A stretch of 64,000 nucleotides of DNA from contig MFGV01000087.1 of the NCBI GenBank assembly GCA_001778375.1, positions 1 through 64,000 of the forward strand, written 5' to 3'. Source of the stretch: Candidatus Firestonebacteria bacterium RIFOXYD2_FULL_39_29. Lineage in GTDB: Bacteria; Oederibacteriota; D2-FULL-39-29. The notes beneath the pieces were generated by a model. It did not search any database. It was not told the DNA's origin and saw only the letters and a list, made by a program, of their open reading frames with translations. Below, one piece after another: positions 17,078 through 26,096 of the stretch. Made by a program: the position numbers and the translations under genes. The stretch's first letter is position 1. Each line of letters starts with the position of its first letter.

Positions 17078-17492
17078 TGCCTTTTCCGTCTTCCGCCCTC
17101 GGTTTTTTCCGTGCCTCTGTTCCTCCGGCTTTTTTTCCGCCCTCTGACCCCTGGCTTCTGTCTTCAGCTTTTGCCGTTTTCACAGCTTCCGACTTCTGAC
17201 TTCCGCTTCCGCTTTTCTGCGCATCTGAGCCTCCGCCCTTCTGAGCATCTGCACCGCCCTCCGACTTCTGTCCTCTATCCTCTGTTTTTCCCGTACTTCC
17301 ACTGGAGCTTCCGCTCTTTTTGTAGTCATTAACATAAAAACCGGATCCCTTAAAGACAAAACCTACGCGGGAGGCAGGAAGTTTTGGCGCTTTAGCCCCG
17401 CATTTTTCGCATTTTTCCGACTGTTTATTCTTTGTTTGCAGTACTTCAAATAAGTGACCGCATTTATCGCACTTATATTCATAAATTGGCAT
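17073..17492 (-). CDS. FmdB-family zinc ribbon protein with repeat-derived tail
   Basis: Residues 1-60 are a typical FmdB/putative regulatory zinc ribbon: MPIYEYKCDKCGHLFEV, EKCEKCG and the GSGFYVNDYKK end. Four cysteines bind zinc. FmdB proteins are usually about 60-110 residues. Here the last 75 residues are a low-complexity Gly/Ser/Lys/Glu tail (EDRGQKSEGG, DAQKSGSGSQKSE, AEDRSQGSEGGKK). Its DNA is made of CCTCTGTC/TTCTGACTTC words like those in intergenic repeats. The start follows AAGGA, within the shared leader motif. Confidence 0.8.
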   Translation of the reverse strand: MPIYEYKCDKCGHLFEVLQTKNKQSEKCEKCGAKAPKLPASRVGFVFKGSGFYVNDYKKSGSSSGSTGKTEDRGQKSEGGADAQKGGGSDAQKSGSGSQKSEAVKTAKAEDRSQGSEGGKKAGGTEARKKPRAEDGKGS

Positions 17493-17496
17493 TTTA

Positions 17497-17578
17497 ATTC
17501 CTTTTTGAAAAACGATTTCACATCCGCCTAGGCGGATTTCGCGAAGTATTATGGTTTTATATTTAGACTTTGCTCAAC
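17497..17578. repeat. Leader motif and CCGCCTAGGCGG repeat, copy 3
   Basis: Upstream of fmdB: GTGAAATCGTTTTT, a C, AAAAAGGA on the minus strand (17497-17520). It abuts CCGCCTAGGCGGATTTCGC ... GCTCAAC (17524-17578). Confidence 0.7.
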
Positions 17579-17628
17579 TTCCTTAACTTTGTTCACTTTC
17601 TCTGCTTTCTTTGCTGTACTTGCTTCCT

Positions 17629-17684
17629 CCGCCTAGGCGGATTTCGCGAAGATTTACGGTTAGATACTTAATACTTCGCTCAAC
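17629..17684. repeat. CCGCCTAGGCGG-type repeat, copy 4
   Basis: CCGCCTAGGCGGATTTCGC, GAAGATTTACGG ... CGCTCAAC. It is flanked on both sides by CTTGCT/TTACTGTACTTGC low-complexity tracts. Confidence 0.7.
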
Positions 17685-17728
17685 TTCTGTTTTTGCTTCC
17701 CCTGCTTCGTTTACTGTACTTGCTGTCT

Positions 17729-20700
17729 TTAAATCATCAATTTTTTTATATCTACTTCCGTACTTCCGGATTTCATTATTTTTTTATCGGACAGAAACTC
17801 TTTATCCTTTGTCTCTTCATTATTATAGAAGACGATCCTTTCCGCATATTTAGCATCACCTTTTTTAACCGATTCAAAGAACTCTTTATAATCCCCGTCC
17901 GCAAGGCTTGCGCTGATAATTACATTCCTGTAATTTCCCATAGTAAGCTTTTGTTTTGCAAGTTTGGCATTTCTTGCGATATAAACACTGTAACCCATAT
18001 TATAAAGAGAATCCCCGAAGATCTTAATTATTTCACCTTTATCATCCACGACCAGAAGATTATTTTCCTCTTCTTCGGAATGCTCGGGCGAAGAAACAGG
18101 AGCTGCAGGAGAAGGAGCAGTATAAATATCAAAGGAATCATGCTTTCCGCCGGCTTGTTCAGTTTTAGACTTTAAATCAGTTTCATTATTTTCAGATTTT
18201 TCAACCGGCTTTTCTTTACCCGGCTCCTCAATATTCAGATCCGATTTAAAAGCAGACGTCCTCTCGATAACCATTTCCAGCTTTCTTTTTTGTTTATCTT
18301 CAGTATCCGTTTTTGTTTCAACAGAGAAAACCGGCAGAGGTTTTGCCTGCTCCTGCTCGAGTTCTTTTCTCATGATTTCGTAATGTTTCCTTGCAGCATC
18401 ACGCTCCGCAGTCAGTTCCCCTTTTTGTTCTTCAAGATCTTTTATCTTCTCTTTAAGAGCCTGTTGATCCTCTCCTACTTTAAGTATCAAAGATTGAGCC
18501 TGTTTATCGGTCTCTTTTTTCCTGCCTTCAACAACATTAAGAGCTTCCGTCATTTTTTTATTTTCATTCACCAATAACATATATTTTTGTTCCAAATCAA
18601 GCTTTATCATTTCAAGTTCCCGCACCTTCCCGGATGCTTTCAACTTGTCTTCTTCCATTCTTCTGGTTGCTTCACCGACTGTAGCCATAACCTTCTGCGC
18701 AGCATCTTTAGAGGAGGCAACTTCAGCCAGCTGTACCGCAAGGCCGGTCTTTTCCTGATTTAAAGCCCTAACAGCAGTTTCCAGCTGATTAATCCTGTCA
18801 AGAGCAGATTTCTTTTCTTCTTCTATTTTAGCCTGCAGTTCGGAAAGAGGGACATAAGCAGACAGATCCGCCACAGGTTTTTCCTTTTCTGCTTTTAGAG
18901 CCTGTTCCAGATCTCTTATTCTTCCTGCGTATTTTTGATCCTGAGCTTCAAGCCGTTCGGTCACCAGATCTGCAACTTTTTCTACAGGCATAAACTCGGC
19001 AGTATTTACCGGCTTTTCCTCGGCGGCTTTGACTTTCTTTTCCATCTCTGCTAACCTGACCTCAAAATACTCTTCTTTCTCTTTTAAAACACTATTATTT
19101 TTTTCTTCCAATTCGGCCAGCTGTCTTTGTTTTTCTTGTATTTCGTTATCTTTGGCACCCGCAAGCTCTCTTAAACTATTCAATTCACCAAGCTGTTTTT
19201 CGGCCTCCTGCAATTTCGCGCTAAGATCAGCCTGCTCTTTTTGCCCTGCCTCAACTTCCCTGTTTTTTAAAGCCTGCAGCTCTGCAAATTGTTGTTCCCT
19301 CTCTTGCAGTTTAAAAACCATCTCATTTTGTTTTGCCTCAAGTTCCTTATCTTTTTGTTCAAGCTGTTTTGCTCCGGCAGCAACCTGAGACACTTCTACA
19401 AGTTTTTCTTCAAGTGCCTTATTCTTCTCCTCCAACTGCTTCATGCCGGTCATTACAGCAGCAGCTTCCATAAGTTTCTTTTCAAGCACTGCCACTTCAT
19501 CTTTATTTTCCTTTTCCCTTGCCGCCTTTTCTTCGTTTACCTTATCCAGAGGCACAAACCGTGCAGGATCCGGTTTTTCCACGGCTGTTTTTAACCGGTT
19601 TTCCAACTCTTGAATCTTTAATACAAAATTCTTTCTATCCGCCTCTATTCTGGTGTTAACCTCGGCAAGGGGGATAAACCTTGAAGGATCCATCTGGGCC
19701 AATTTCACGGAATCTGTTTTAATTTTATTCTCCAGTTCCACAACCCTTGAGGCTTCTATATTTACCTGTTTATTTAACTCCTCCACTTTTATATTGTAAT
19801 TCTTCTTTTCCTCTTCAAATTTTGAAACAAGCATTTCCGCGAGATTCCTACCTTCGTTTTCCAAAGATTTAACTTTGTTAACAAGTTGTTCATTCTCGCC
19901 CTTTAATTTTTCAAAATTTTCTTTAAAACCGTCATTTGCCTTTTGAACCTCTCCCAAACGCTGGACCATACCCTGGTCGTTCCCGTTTTTCGATGAGGAG
20001 TTTTTTGTTAACTCCGAAAGCTTTTCTTCAAGTCTATTCTTATCAATTTTCGATTCATTAAACCTGACTTCAAGCTCTGCCCCAACCTTTTCCAGCTCGT
20101 TAACCTTGCTGATAAAATTCTTTCTTTCCGTTTCAAGTTTTTTATTATAATCTTCTATTTTAATGTACTTGTTCGGATCCGGTTCCCCTGATGCCGTCCC
20201 CGGCTGCATAATAAGCTTTCTATATTCCGCTGTTTTCTCATTTAACCTGCGTTCAAAATCATTCTTTGATTTTTCAATTTCACTTATCTTCAAAAGAAGC
20301 CCTTTTCTTTCAGCTTCAAGTTTCATGTTAAACTCATTAATAGAAATATACTGCGAAAGATCAGGTTTTGCACCGCCGTTTTTAGCCAGAGCCTCTTTCA
20401 GCTCCGTCCTGACTTTCTCCAGTTGATTCCCCAGCTCCGTATTTCTTTCGCCAAATTCCCGGAGTTTGTCATCAAATATTTTCTTTTCCTCTGTAAGCAT
20501 AGTCGCGGATGACCGGAGAGTTCCGTCTTCACTTGAGAGCTCAGTATTTTTTGAAACGTAATTCAAAAGAATAACCATAAAAACTATAGAAAGCCCTGTG
20601 CATAAAAGACCTGTACCGAGTACGGCAATATTAATCCCGCTACTTTTTGACTTTGCAGTTGTAACCGAAACTGCCGCGGATTTTTCGAGATTAACCGCGG

Positions 20701-21811
20701 GGATAAACAACACCAGAGAAAGTCCTCCGGTTCTCACCGGAAAATGGGCAAGGTAATACTCTTTTTTGTTTACGGAAACGCTCTCAACCCCTCCGAGCTC
20801 TTCATCCCTTGTTGTATTCTCCCAGAATTTGGGATCAAGAACACGGGAAAGGGACGATTGAAAACCTTCATTACCATAACTTTTAAGGTCGGATTGCGCT
20901 GTTACCGCACCGTCAATCTTCAGCATGTCGTAGCCGTAAATTGAAGAAGCTGCAAGCACGCCGTTTTTTGTAAGCACGGCAGGGAAAGTATCCGGATAAG
21001 TAAATTTCTTTGCCTGGTCCTTTCCGATAAGTTTTTCAAGAAGCTTTTGAAGTGATATATCAGCGCCGAGCACTCCTTTGTAAACACCGTCAATATAAAG
21101 AGGCATGAAGTACGAGATCATCCAGCTCTTCGATTCCTGATTCCAGTATGCTTCCGTCCAAATCTCCATCCTGCTTTTATTCAAATCAGGACCTGCGATA
21201 CGGTAAGGCGAAGAATCTTCATTCATAAACAAGCTGTCTGCTTTAATTTTATAATTTCCGACTTTATAAAGCCCTGTCTTAACAAGATCATCAATTTTGG
21301 CCCAGGGGTATTTTCTGACAGCTGTTTCAGTCATAATATAGACAGACTCAATCACAGTCCCATTTTTCTCGATCAGAGAGAGCGTACTATCCAGGTAAGC
21401 ACCAATAACCGGGATTTTTCCGTCCTTTGAAGCCTCCTTATAACTGCCGCTGACAAAAAGAACCCCTCCTTCTTTCTCGGGACTCCAGAGGAACTTTCCA
21501 CCGGCGTCGGTTTTAATTTTTCTATAATCTTCCTGGGTAAAAAACGCGTTTTGCCTCTTAAAAACACCGGCGATAACGTCACCGCCCATACGTCCAGCCA
21601 ATTCAACTTTCCGGAGAATCATAGTCAAATACCAGGAATTCCTGGCAGTAAGAGAGACAGCATTATTCTTCTCGCTCTGAAGTACATTCGGCGTGTTTGG
21701 TTTTCCTGCAATATTCAAACCGGACGATTGAAACGAAAAATAAACAGTTAGAAGTACCACGGGAATTATACCTGCCAATATAAAAACTCCGGTTAGTTTA
21801 CTTTTTACCAT
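17729..21811 (-). CDS. Giant membrane sensor: dCache-like domain, coiled-coil repeats, pseudo-receiver
   Basis: About 1360 residues from the ATG at 21811. N-terminal transmembrane helix (about 10-30); periplasmic Cache-like sensor (about 45-380, with SWMISYFMPLYIDGVYKGVLGADIS cut as WMISYF...KGVLGADIS); second helix (about 398-422). A coiled coil of some 700 residues follows. It contains six spaced copies of a motif with consensus [YF][IV]PLxEVN then a charged helix ending KIxELE, each often preceded by KPDP or similar. A linker rich in charged residues leads to a C-terminal receiver-like domain (NLLVVDDKGEIIK). There the phosphoacceptor site is lost: NVIISASLADGD has no Asp at the strand end. 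No histidine kinase, methyl-accepting or GGDEF domain is present. It overlaps hldE2. The function is unknown. Confidence 0.7.
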   Translation of the reverse strand: MVKSKLTGVFILAGIIPVVLLTVYFSFQSSGLNIAGKPNTPNVLQSEKNNAVSLTARNSWYLTMILRKVELAGRMGGDVIAGVFKRQNAFFTQEDYRKIKTDAGGKFLWSPEKEGGVLFVSGSYKEASKDGKIPVIGAYLDSTLSLIEKNGTVIESVYIMTETAVRKYPWAKIDDLVKTGLYKVGNYKIKADSLFMNEDSSPYRIAGPDLNKSRMEIWTEAYWNQESKSWMISYFMPLYIDGVYKGVLGADISLQKLLEKLIGKDQAKKFTYPDTFPAVLTKNGVLAASSIYGYDMLKIDGAVTAQSDLKSYGNEGFQSSLSRVLDPKFWENTTRDEELGGVESVSVNKKEYYLAHFPVRTGGLSLVLFIPAVNLEKSAAVSVTTAKSKSSGINIAVLGTGLLCTGLSIVFMVILLNYVSKNTELSSEDGTLRSSATMLTEEKKIFDDKLREFGERNTELGNQLEKVRTELKEALAKNGGAKPDLSQYISINEFNMKLEAERKGLLLKISEIEKSKNDFERRLNEKTAEYRKLIMQPGTASGEPDPNKYIKIEDYNKKLETERKNFISKVNELEKVGAELEVRFNESKIDKNRLEEKLSELTKNSSSKNGNDQGMVQRLGEVQKANDGFKENFEKLKGENEQLVNKVKSLENEGRNLAEMLVSKFEEEKKNYNIKVEELNKQVNIEASRVVELENKIKTDSVKLAQMDPSRFIPLAEVNTRIEADRKNFVLKIQELENRLKTAVEKPDPARFVPLDKVNEEKAAREKENKDEVAVLEKKLMEAAAVMTGMKQLEEKNKALEEKLVEVSQVAAGAKQLEQKDKELEAKQNEMVFKLQEREQQFAELQALKNREVEAGQKEQADLSAKLQEAEKQLGELNSLRELAGAKDNEIQEKQRQLAELEEKNNSVLKEKEEYFEVRLAEMEKKVKAAEEKPVNTAEFMPVEKVADLVTERLEAQDQKYAGRIRDLEQALKAEKEKPVADLSAYVPLSELQAKIEEEKKSALDRINQLETAVRALNQEKTGLAVQLAEVASSKDAAQKVMATVGEATRRMEEDKLKASGKVRELEMIKLDLEQKYMLLVNENKKMTEALNVVEGRKKETDKQAQSLILKVGEDQQALKEKIKDLEEQKGELTAERDAARKHYEIMRKELEQEQAKPLPVFSVETKTDTEDKQKRKLEMVIERTSAFKSDLNIEEPGKEKPVEKSENNETDLKSKTEQAGGKHDSFDIYTAPSPAAPVSSPEHSEEEENNLLVVDDKGEIIKIFGDSLYNMGYSVYIARNAKLAKQKLTMGNYRNVIISASLADGDYKEFFESVKKGDAKYAERIVFYNNEETKDKEFLSDKKIMKSGSTEVDIKKLMI

Positions 21812-22289
21812 TTTTTCCACTTTTACCAGCCTTTTTAATTATATTTGTAGTTGATTTGTTTTTTATAAGAGGAATATTAAAAACCTTGCCTCCTGCATTT
21901 TTGACTAAATCGCCGCCGACAATACTTTCAACAGACCAGTCCCCTCCCTTTACAAGCACGTGAGGAAGTACTGCTTTTATCGTATCATACGGAGTGTCCT
22001 TTTTAAAAAGCACTACTAAATCCACAAAGGGGAATTCCGAAAGTATCTCCATCCTGTCGTTCTCGTTATTAACAGGCCTGCCGGGACCTTTCAAACGCTT
22101 AACAGAAGCATCGCTATTAACGGCAATTATAAGCACATCCCCGAGCTTCCTTGCTGCTTTTAAATACCGCGTATGCCCGACGTGAATAATATCAAAGCAT
22201 CCGTTGGTAAATACAATTTTTTTACCATTTTTCTTCAAGGCCTTAACAACCCTGACAAGGGCATATAGTGTTTTAATTTTTGTGTTCAT
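21798..22289 (-). CDS. hldE2: D-glycero-beta-D-manno-heptose 1-phosphate adenylyltransferase
   Basis: It activates heptose-1-phosphate with ATP to ADP-heptose. The 163-residue protein has the nucleotidyltransferase motifs FTNGCFDIIHVGHTRYL, VNSDASVKRLKGPGRPV and the LVKGGDW block. In E. coli this is the C-terminal half of HldE; here it is a separate gene. It starts 17 bases inside the end of hldE1 and its own 3' end overlaps the giant sensor gene. Confidence 0.93.
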   Translation of the reverse strand: MNTKIKTLYALVRVVKALKKNGKKIVFTNGCFDIIHVGHTRYLKAARKLGDVLIIAVNSDASVKRLKGPGRPVNNENDRMEILSEFPFVDLVVLFKKDTPYDTIKAVLPHVLVKGGDWSVESIVGGDLVKNAGGKVFNIPLIKNKSTTNIIKKAGKSGKNGKK

Positions 22290-23259
22290 TAAGCGCCTGT
22301 TTTAACTCCATCATTGAAAGCGGAGCCGTGCCGACTTTGCCGACAACCACACCCGCGGCAAAATTTGAAAGATACGCAGCATCGAGTAAAGAAGCTTTTG
22401 AAGCAAGCGCCATCGCCAGTACTGCAATAACCGTATCTCCGGCGCCTGTAACATCATAAACTTCTCTCGCGTAAGTGGGAATAGTAACGGGCTTTTTTCC
22501 TTTTTCAAAAAGAGTCATCCCGTGTTCTCCGCGTGTTATTAATACCGAGTCGCTTTTTATTTTTGTAAGAAGTTCTTTACCGACTGAATAGAGCGAAGCT
22601 TCGTCCTTAATAATTTTATGCACCGAACCCTCTGCTTCCTTCGCATTTGGAGTTATCACAGTAACACCCTTATAAAGCAGACAGTATGCCGGTTTTGGAT
22701 CCACGGCAATTTTTATTTTTTTCCTTTTCGCCATTTTAATTACTTCCTTGAAGACGGAAGGGATAACGACGCCCTTGCCGTAATCGGAGATAATAACCAC
22801 ATCCACTTCATCCATGAGAGACTCGACACGGCTCAAAAGCTGTCTTACTATGGCAGGACTTACATGTGTTCTTTTTTCTGAGTCAATGCGGACAATCTGC
22901 TGGTGCTGGGCAATAACCCTGGTTTTAAGTATGGTCGGCCGTTCGGAATCTTTCACAAGCCCGAAAGCGGAGATGCCCTTTTTAGAAAGCTCGCTGGTTA
23001 CTTTTTCTCCATAAACATCGTCACCTATGACGCTGATAAGGTGCGCTTTTCCTCCAAAATTAGAGATATGGGAAGCCACGTAAGCCGCCCCGCCCGGAAG
23101 TAGCGTTCTGGATTGTTCTTCCACAACAGGAACCGGCGCTTCAGGCGAGATACGATTGACTTTACCGAATATATACTCATCAAGAATAACATCCCCAAGC
23201 ACCAAAACACGGGTAACATTAAACTTTTTCAATATTTTTTCAAGCTTTTTCGGATCCAC
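22273..23259 (-). CDS. hldE1: D-glycero-beta-D-manno-heptose-7-phosphate kinase
   Basis: A PfkB-family kinase making heptose-1,7-bisphosphate. The 328-residue protein has LGDVILDEYIFGKVNRISPE, APVPVVEE, LPGGAAYVASHIS and the catalytic DVTGAGDTVIA anion-hole/Asp motif. The start is GTG at 23259 with GGGG upstream. hldE1-hldE2 is followed by the giant sensor gene in one overlapping run. Confidence 0.94.
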   Translation of the reverse strand: MDPKKLEKILKKFNVTRVLVLGDVILDEYIFGKVNRISPEAPVPVVEEQSRTLLPGGAAYVASHISNFGGKAHLISVIGDDVYGEKVTSELSKKGISAFGLVKDSERPTILKTRVIAQHQQIVRIDSEKRTHVSPAIVRQLLSRVESLMDEVDVVIISDYGKGVVIPSVFKEVIKMAKRKKIKIAVDPKPAYCLLYKGVTVITPNAKEAEGSVHKIIKDEASLYSVGKELLTKIKSDSVLITRGEHGMTLFEKGKKPVTIPTYAREVYDVTGAGDTVIAVLAMALASKASLLDAAYLSNFAAGVVVGKVGTAPLSMMELKQALNEHKN

Positions 23260-23499
23260 GTCTATTCCCCTTTAGCTAAAATGACAACACTAATCCTGTA
23301 CCACCACATACCATTCCCTTCGTTCAGGTATATGGCATGCTCACTTTTTCGGGTGCAGGGCATAGATGAAAACACTAATACATATTATACAATATGGAAG
23401 AGTAAAAGTTAAGCCAAAAAATCCCGGAAAGACACTAATCTTCTAAGTCAGATTATGCTATCTACTACAGTTTTTTAGGTAAGATCTCGTCATCAACAG

Positions 23500-23564
23500 C
23501 CCAAGTTCCGCTGAATTGGGCATATTTTGACTCATTTTTCTTATTTAAAGCCTTTTTTTATTAA
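23500..23564. mobile_element. Solo terminal end of an IS1634-like element
   Basis: CCCAAGTTCCGCTGAATT begins a 65-base stretch matching, almost base for base, the reverse complement of the right end of the IS remnant at 63072-63493. The match includes ACTCATTT, CTTATTTAAAGCC and the following T-run. No transposase lies next to it, so it is a relic. The rest of 23260-23589 shows no gene; the piece at 23483 (AAGATCTCGTCATCAAC) resembles a repeat end near 34016. Confidence 0.7.
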
Positions 23565-23589
23565 ATGTTTTCATACTGTCTCCTTGCTT

Positions 23590-24039
23590 TTAAATCTGAT
23601 AATTAGCTGACTTCTCAGCCCTCATTTTTTCAGCTCTTTCGCAGATATCCGAAATAGTCGTCTTATCAACAATTCCATTTATTGCGTTCTTAACTTCAAG
23701 CCATGTTTTTTTAAAAGGGCATCCCGGTTCATCATCACATTTTTTGTAACAAGAAGTACTCACGCAGGCAATCGGCGATGTATGCCCTTCTATCAGTCTT
23801 ACAATTTCTCCGAGTGTAATATTTTCCGGTTTTTTGCCTAATGAATACCCGCCCTCAGGACCTCTTTTGCTGTTCACATAACCGGAGCCTTTAAGCAGCG
23901 TCATTATTTGTTCCAGATACTTGACAGGAATATCCTGCCTTTCAGAGATATCCTTGATTCTCACTGTCTTCTTTTTGCCGTAAAGACATAGGTCCAGAAG
24001 CGTTTTTAGTGCATAATCCCCTTTATACGATAGTTTCAT
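23590..24039 (-). CDS. Rrf2-family transcriptional regulator
   Basis: 149 residues with the Rrf2 winged helix (MKLSYKGDYALKTLLDL, IPVKYLEQIMTLLKGSGYV, SKRGPEGGYSLG). A cysteine cluster C92, C97, C101, C107 could hold an iron-sulfur cluster, as in IscR/NsrR-type members. It lies next to the sulfur assimilation genes. A TACC-N5-GGTA operator touches its own -10 box, and a similar sequence lies at the head of the sulfur operon. A CymR/Cys-type role is therefore the likeliest (inference). Confidence 0.88.
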   Translation of the reverse strand: MKLSYKGDYALKTLLDLCLYGKKKTVRIKDISERQDIPVKYLEQIMTLLKGSGYVNSKRGPEGGYSLGKKPENITLGEIVRLIEGHTSPIACVSTSCYKKCDDEPGCPFKKTWLEVKNAINGIVDKTTISDICERAEKMRAEKSANYQI

Positions 24040-24070
24040 AATTGATCCTCTCTAAATGAAAGTACACAAT

Positions 24071-24118
24071 CTATACCTGTTTGGTAGGGATTATAGCATT
24101 GTATCTCTCATTCTTCAA
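24071..24118 (-). promoter_or_regulatory. Promoter and operator of the Rrf2 gene
   Basis: Minus strand TTGAAG (24113-24118), 17 bases, TATAAT (24090-24095). Directly downstream lies CCCTACC, AAACA, GGTATAG (24071-24089), an inverted repeat placed to block transcription. The sulfur operon promoter at 33887 has CCCTACTAA at the same position. Confidence 0.65.
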
Positions 24119-24197
24119 CAAGAATACTTATCCCTAAAAACGAAGTAGGAATATTCAAGTTAAAGTAAAGAAAAGCGTATATGGTTGTTTCTTAATC

Positions 24198-24275
24198 AGC
24201 GGAATCGAACCCGAAATCCTACTAAAATATCAATATTCTTAATGCCAATAATGGTGTACTCTCTACTTCGGATTT
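24198..24275 (-). repeat. Repeat at the end of the sulfur island, T-arm-like
   Basis: The minus strand reads CCCGAAATCCGAAGTAG ... GGCATTAAG ... TTTCGGGTTCGATTCCG. The two ends can pair (CCCGAAATCC with GGATTTCGGG). The GGTTCGATTCC end resembles a tRNA or tmRNA T-arm. A related copy lies at 34158-34222, beyond the other end of the sulfur genes. Confidence 0.45.
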
Positions 24276-24286
24276 CGGGCTTATTT

Positions 24287-26089
24287 TTACAAATAATACT
24301 CTAATATCACCTCCTTATGCATCAAAAGATTTATGACTTTTCTTACGGCATCCGCAGTATCATTGTATTCCTTTATTTCCAGGTCCGGATTAAATTTTAC
24401 CAACCCGCTTTCTCCAACACTTACCACCGCTATTTCATTCGGCTCGCTTAACATCTTTAATATTTCAATGTCAAAATCATCCGCATTGTCTATCGTTGTA
24501 ATAAATATCAACCCCGTATCCGTAAGAATTCTCGCCAATTCTCCTAATCTTCTTACTTTTTCCTCCATATACAAATCATACGCCTTTATATCGGCATCCA
24601 AACCGTAATCAATGCTGGATAAGCCCATATAATAAACATTATGGTTTTTATCAAACAGTTCCCTTTCCAGTTTTTTTGCGATGCTTTGTTTAACATCACT
24701 TGGAGCTCCAACAAACACAACAAACTTCGACCTGTGTTTGTTCCTTTTTTCCCTCTCATCCGATTCTATCAATCCTTTATCCCAAATGTTTTCCCTGTTC
24801 TTTATATGCTCCTTAAGGATAGATTCATTTTCCTGTAGATTTTCAATAATTATTCCCCCGCCGGCTATTTCATAATTATCGATAATAACAAACCGTCCTG
24901 TCACCTCAAGATCTCCTATAGTATCAAAAGCTATCGGTTTAGCAGTTTCAAAGATACATTCAGCCACATCATGCCTGTCTACCTGCCTTTTTGTGTTCAC
25001 TGCCGTTAAATCCGACACATCAAGAGACTGCTTGATCTCAACAAGTTTAACTGACGCTCTCGTTGCTGCTAATTTCAGTTTATAAGATTTGTCCTTTATC
25101 ATTGGAGCTCTTCCGACCCAGAATATATTGGCTTTGAAGCGATTTCCTATCTTCGGAGGATTTCCGCTGTTTTCCAGGATCATCAGCTCTCCCGGCCGGA
25201 CATAAATCTGGGTATCCAGCGTAAACCCGACAGCCTGCCCTGCGAAAGCTCTCTTTTTCTTTTCCGTATTAAAACTTTCAATGCTTTCTATCCTTGAATT
25301 TTTCCGCGATGGAAGAAATAGAACTTTATCTCCTGCATTTATCGAACCTGCAGCGATAGTACCGGCAACTATTCTTCTATCGTCGCTTTCCCGGGTAAAT
25401 TTATAAACGTCCTGAACCGGAAAACGGAAAGGTTTTTGTCCGTCAGGGACCTCATGAACAAAATGATCAAGCTGAGCAAGTACTGTCATTCCCGAATACC
25501 AGCTCAAATTCCCGGATAAAGAAACGAGGTTATCCCCGTCTCTTGCGCTTATAGGAATAAAATTAACGTCTTTTACATTTATTTTGTTCAGAAATGCTGT
25601 ATATTCTTTTTTTAAAGATTCAAAAGTATTCTCGTCGAAATTCACAAGATCCATTTTATTAACAAGAACGGCTACCTGTTTTATCCCCAGCATCGATAAA
25701 AGATATCCGTGCCTTCTGGAATTCTCTTTAACGCCTTCTTTGGCGTCTATTACAAGCAATGCTGCTTCGGCGCGGGCTGCTCCGGTTATCATGTTTTTCA
25801 AAAATTCAATATGACCGGGAGCGTCAATAATAATATAATCCCGCTTTTTGGTTTTGAAAAAGCATCTGGCCGTATCTATCGTAATACCCTGTGACTGTTC
25901 ATCTTTCAAGGCATCCAGAAGAAAAGCATATTCAAACGGCTTTGCGTTCTTAAAGCACATTTGTTTTACAAATTCAAGCTTTCCTTCTGGAAGCGACCCT
26001 GTATCTGCTAAAAGCCTGCCGATAACGGTAGACTTGCCGTGATCCACATGCCCTACTATCACTATGTTCATATGTTCTTTGTCAGTCAT
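24287..26089 (-). CDS. cysN: Sulfate adenylyltransferase large subunit CysN with degenerate APS kinase domain
   Basis: With CysD it makes adenylyl sulfate (APS) from sulfate and ATP, driven by GTP hydrolysis. The GTPase signatures are [17 protein letters not shown] and NKMDLV. The start at 26089 follows GAGGG; a GTG eight codons upstream is weaker. The last 150 residues look like an APS kinase domain (FVVFVGAPS...), but the P-loop reads GAPSDVKQS instead of GxSGxGKST. Kinase activity is therefore unlikely. That agrees with the neighbouring cysH being of the APS-using type. Confidence 0.9.
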   Translation of the reverse strand: MTDKEHMNIVIVGHVDHGKSTVIGRLLADTGSLPEGKLEFVKQMCFKNAKPFEYAFLLDALKDEQSQGITIDTARCFFKTKKRDYIIIDAPGHIEFLKNMITGAARAEAALLVIDAKEGVKENSRRHGYLLSMLGIKQVAVLVNKMDLVNFDENTFESLKKEYTAFLNKINVKDVNFIPISARDGDNLVSLSGNLSWYSGMTVLAQLDHFVHEVPDGQKPFRFPVQDVYKFTRESDDRRIVAGTIAAGSINAGDKVLFLPSRKNSRIESIESFNTEKKKRAFAGQAVGFTLDTQIYVRPGELMILENSGNPPKIGNRFKANIFWVGRAPMIKDKSYKLKLAATRASVKLVEIKQSLDVSDLTAVNTKRQVDRHDVAECIFETAKPIAFDTIGDLEVTGRFVIIDNYEIAGGGIIIENLQENESILKEHIKNRENIWDKGLIESDEREKRNKHRSKFVVFVGAPSDVKQSIAKKLERELFDKNHNVYYMGLSSIDYGLDADIKAYDLYMEEKVRRLGELARILTDTGLIFITTIDNADDFDIEILKMLSEPNEIAVVSVGESGLVKFNPDLEIKEYNDTADAVRKVINLLMHKEVILEYYL

Positions 26090-26096
26090 TTTTCCC

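Noticed and set aside
16852-17684. CRISPR array
   Set aside because: The four repeats are separated by unequal stretches that include a gene, and no cas genes are present.
24198-24275. Functional tRNA or tmRNA
   Set aside because: Only the T-arm-like end is recognisable; no acceptor stem, D-arm or tag peptide could be assembled.
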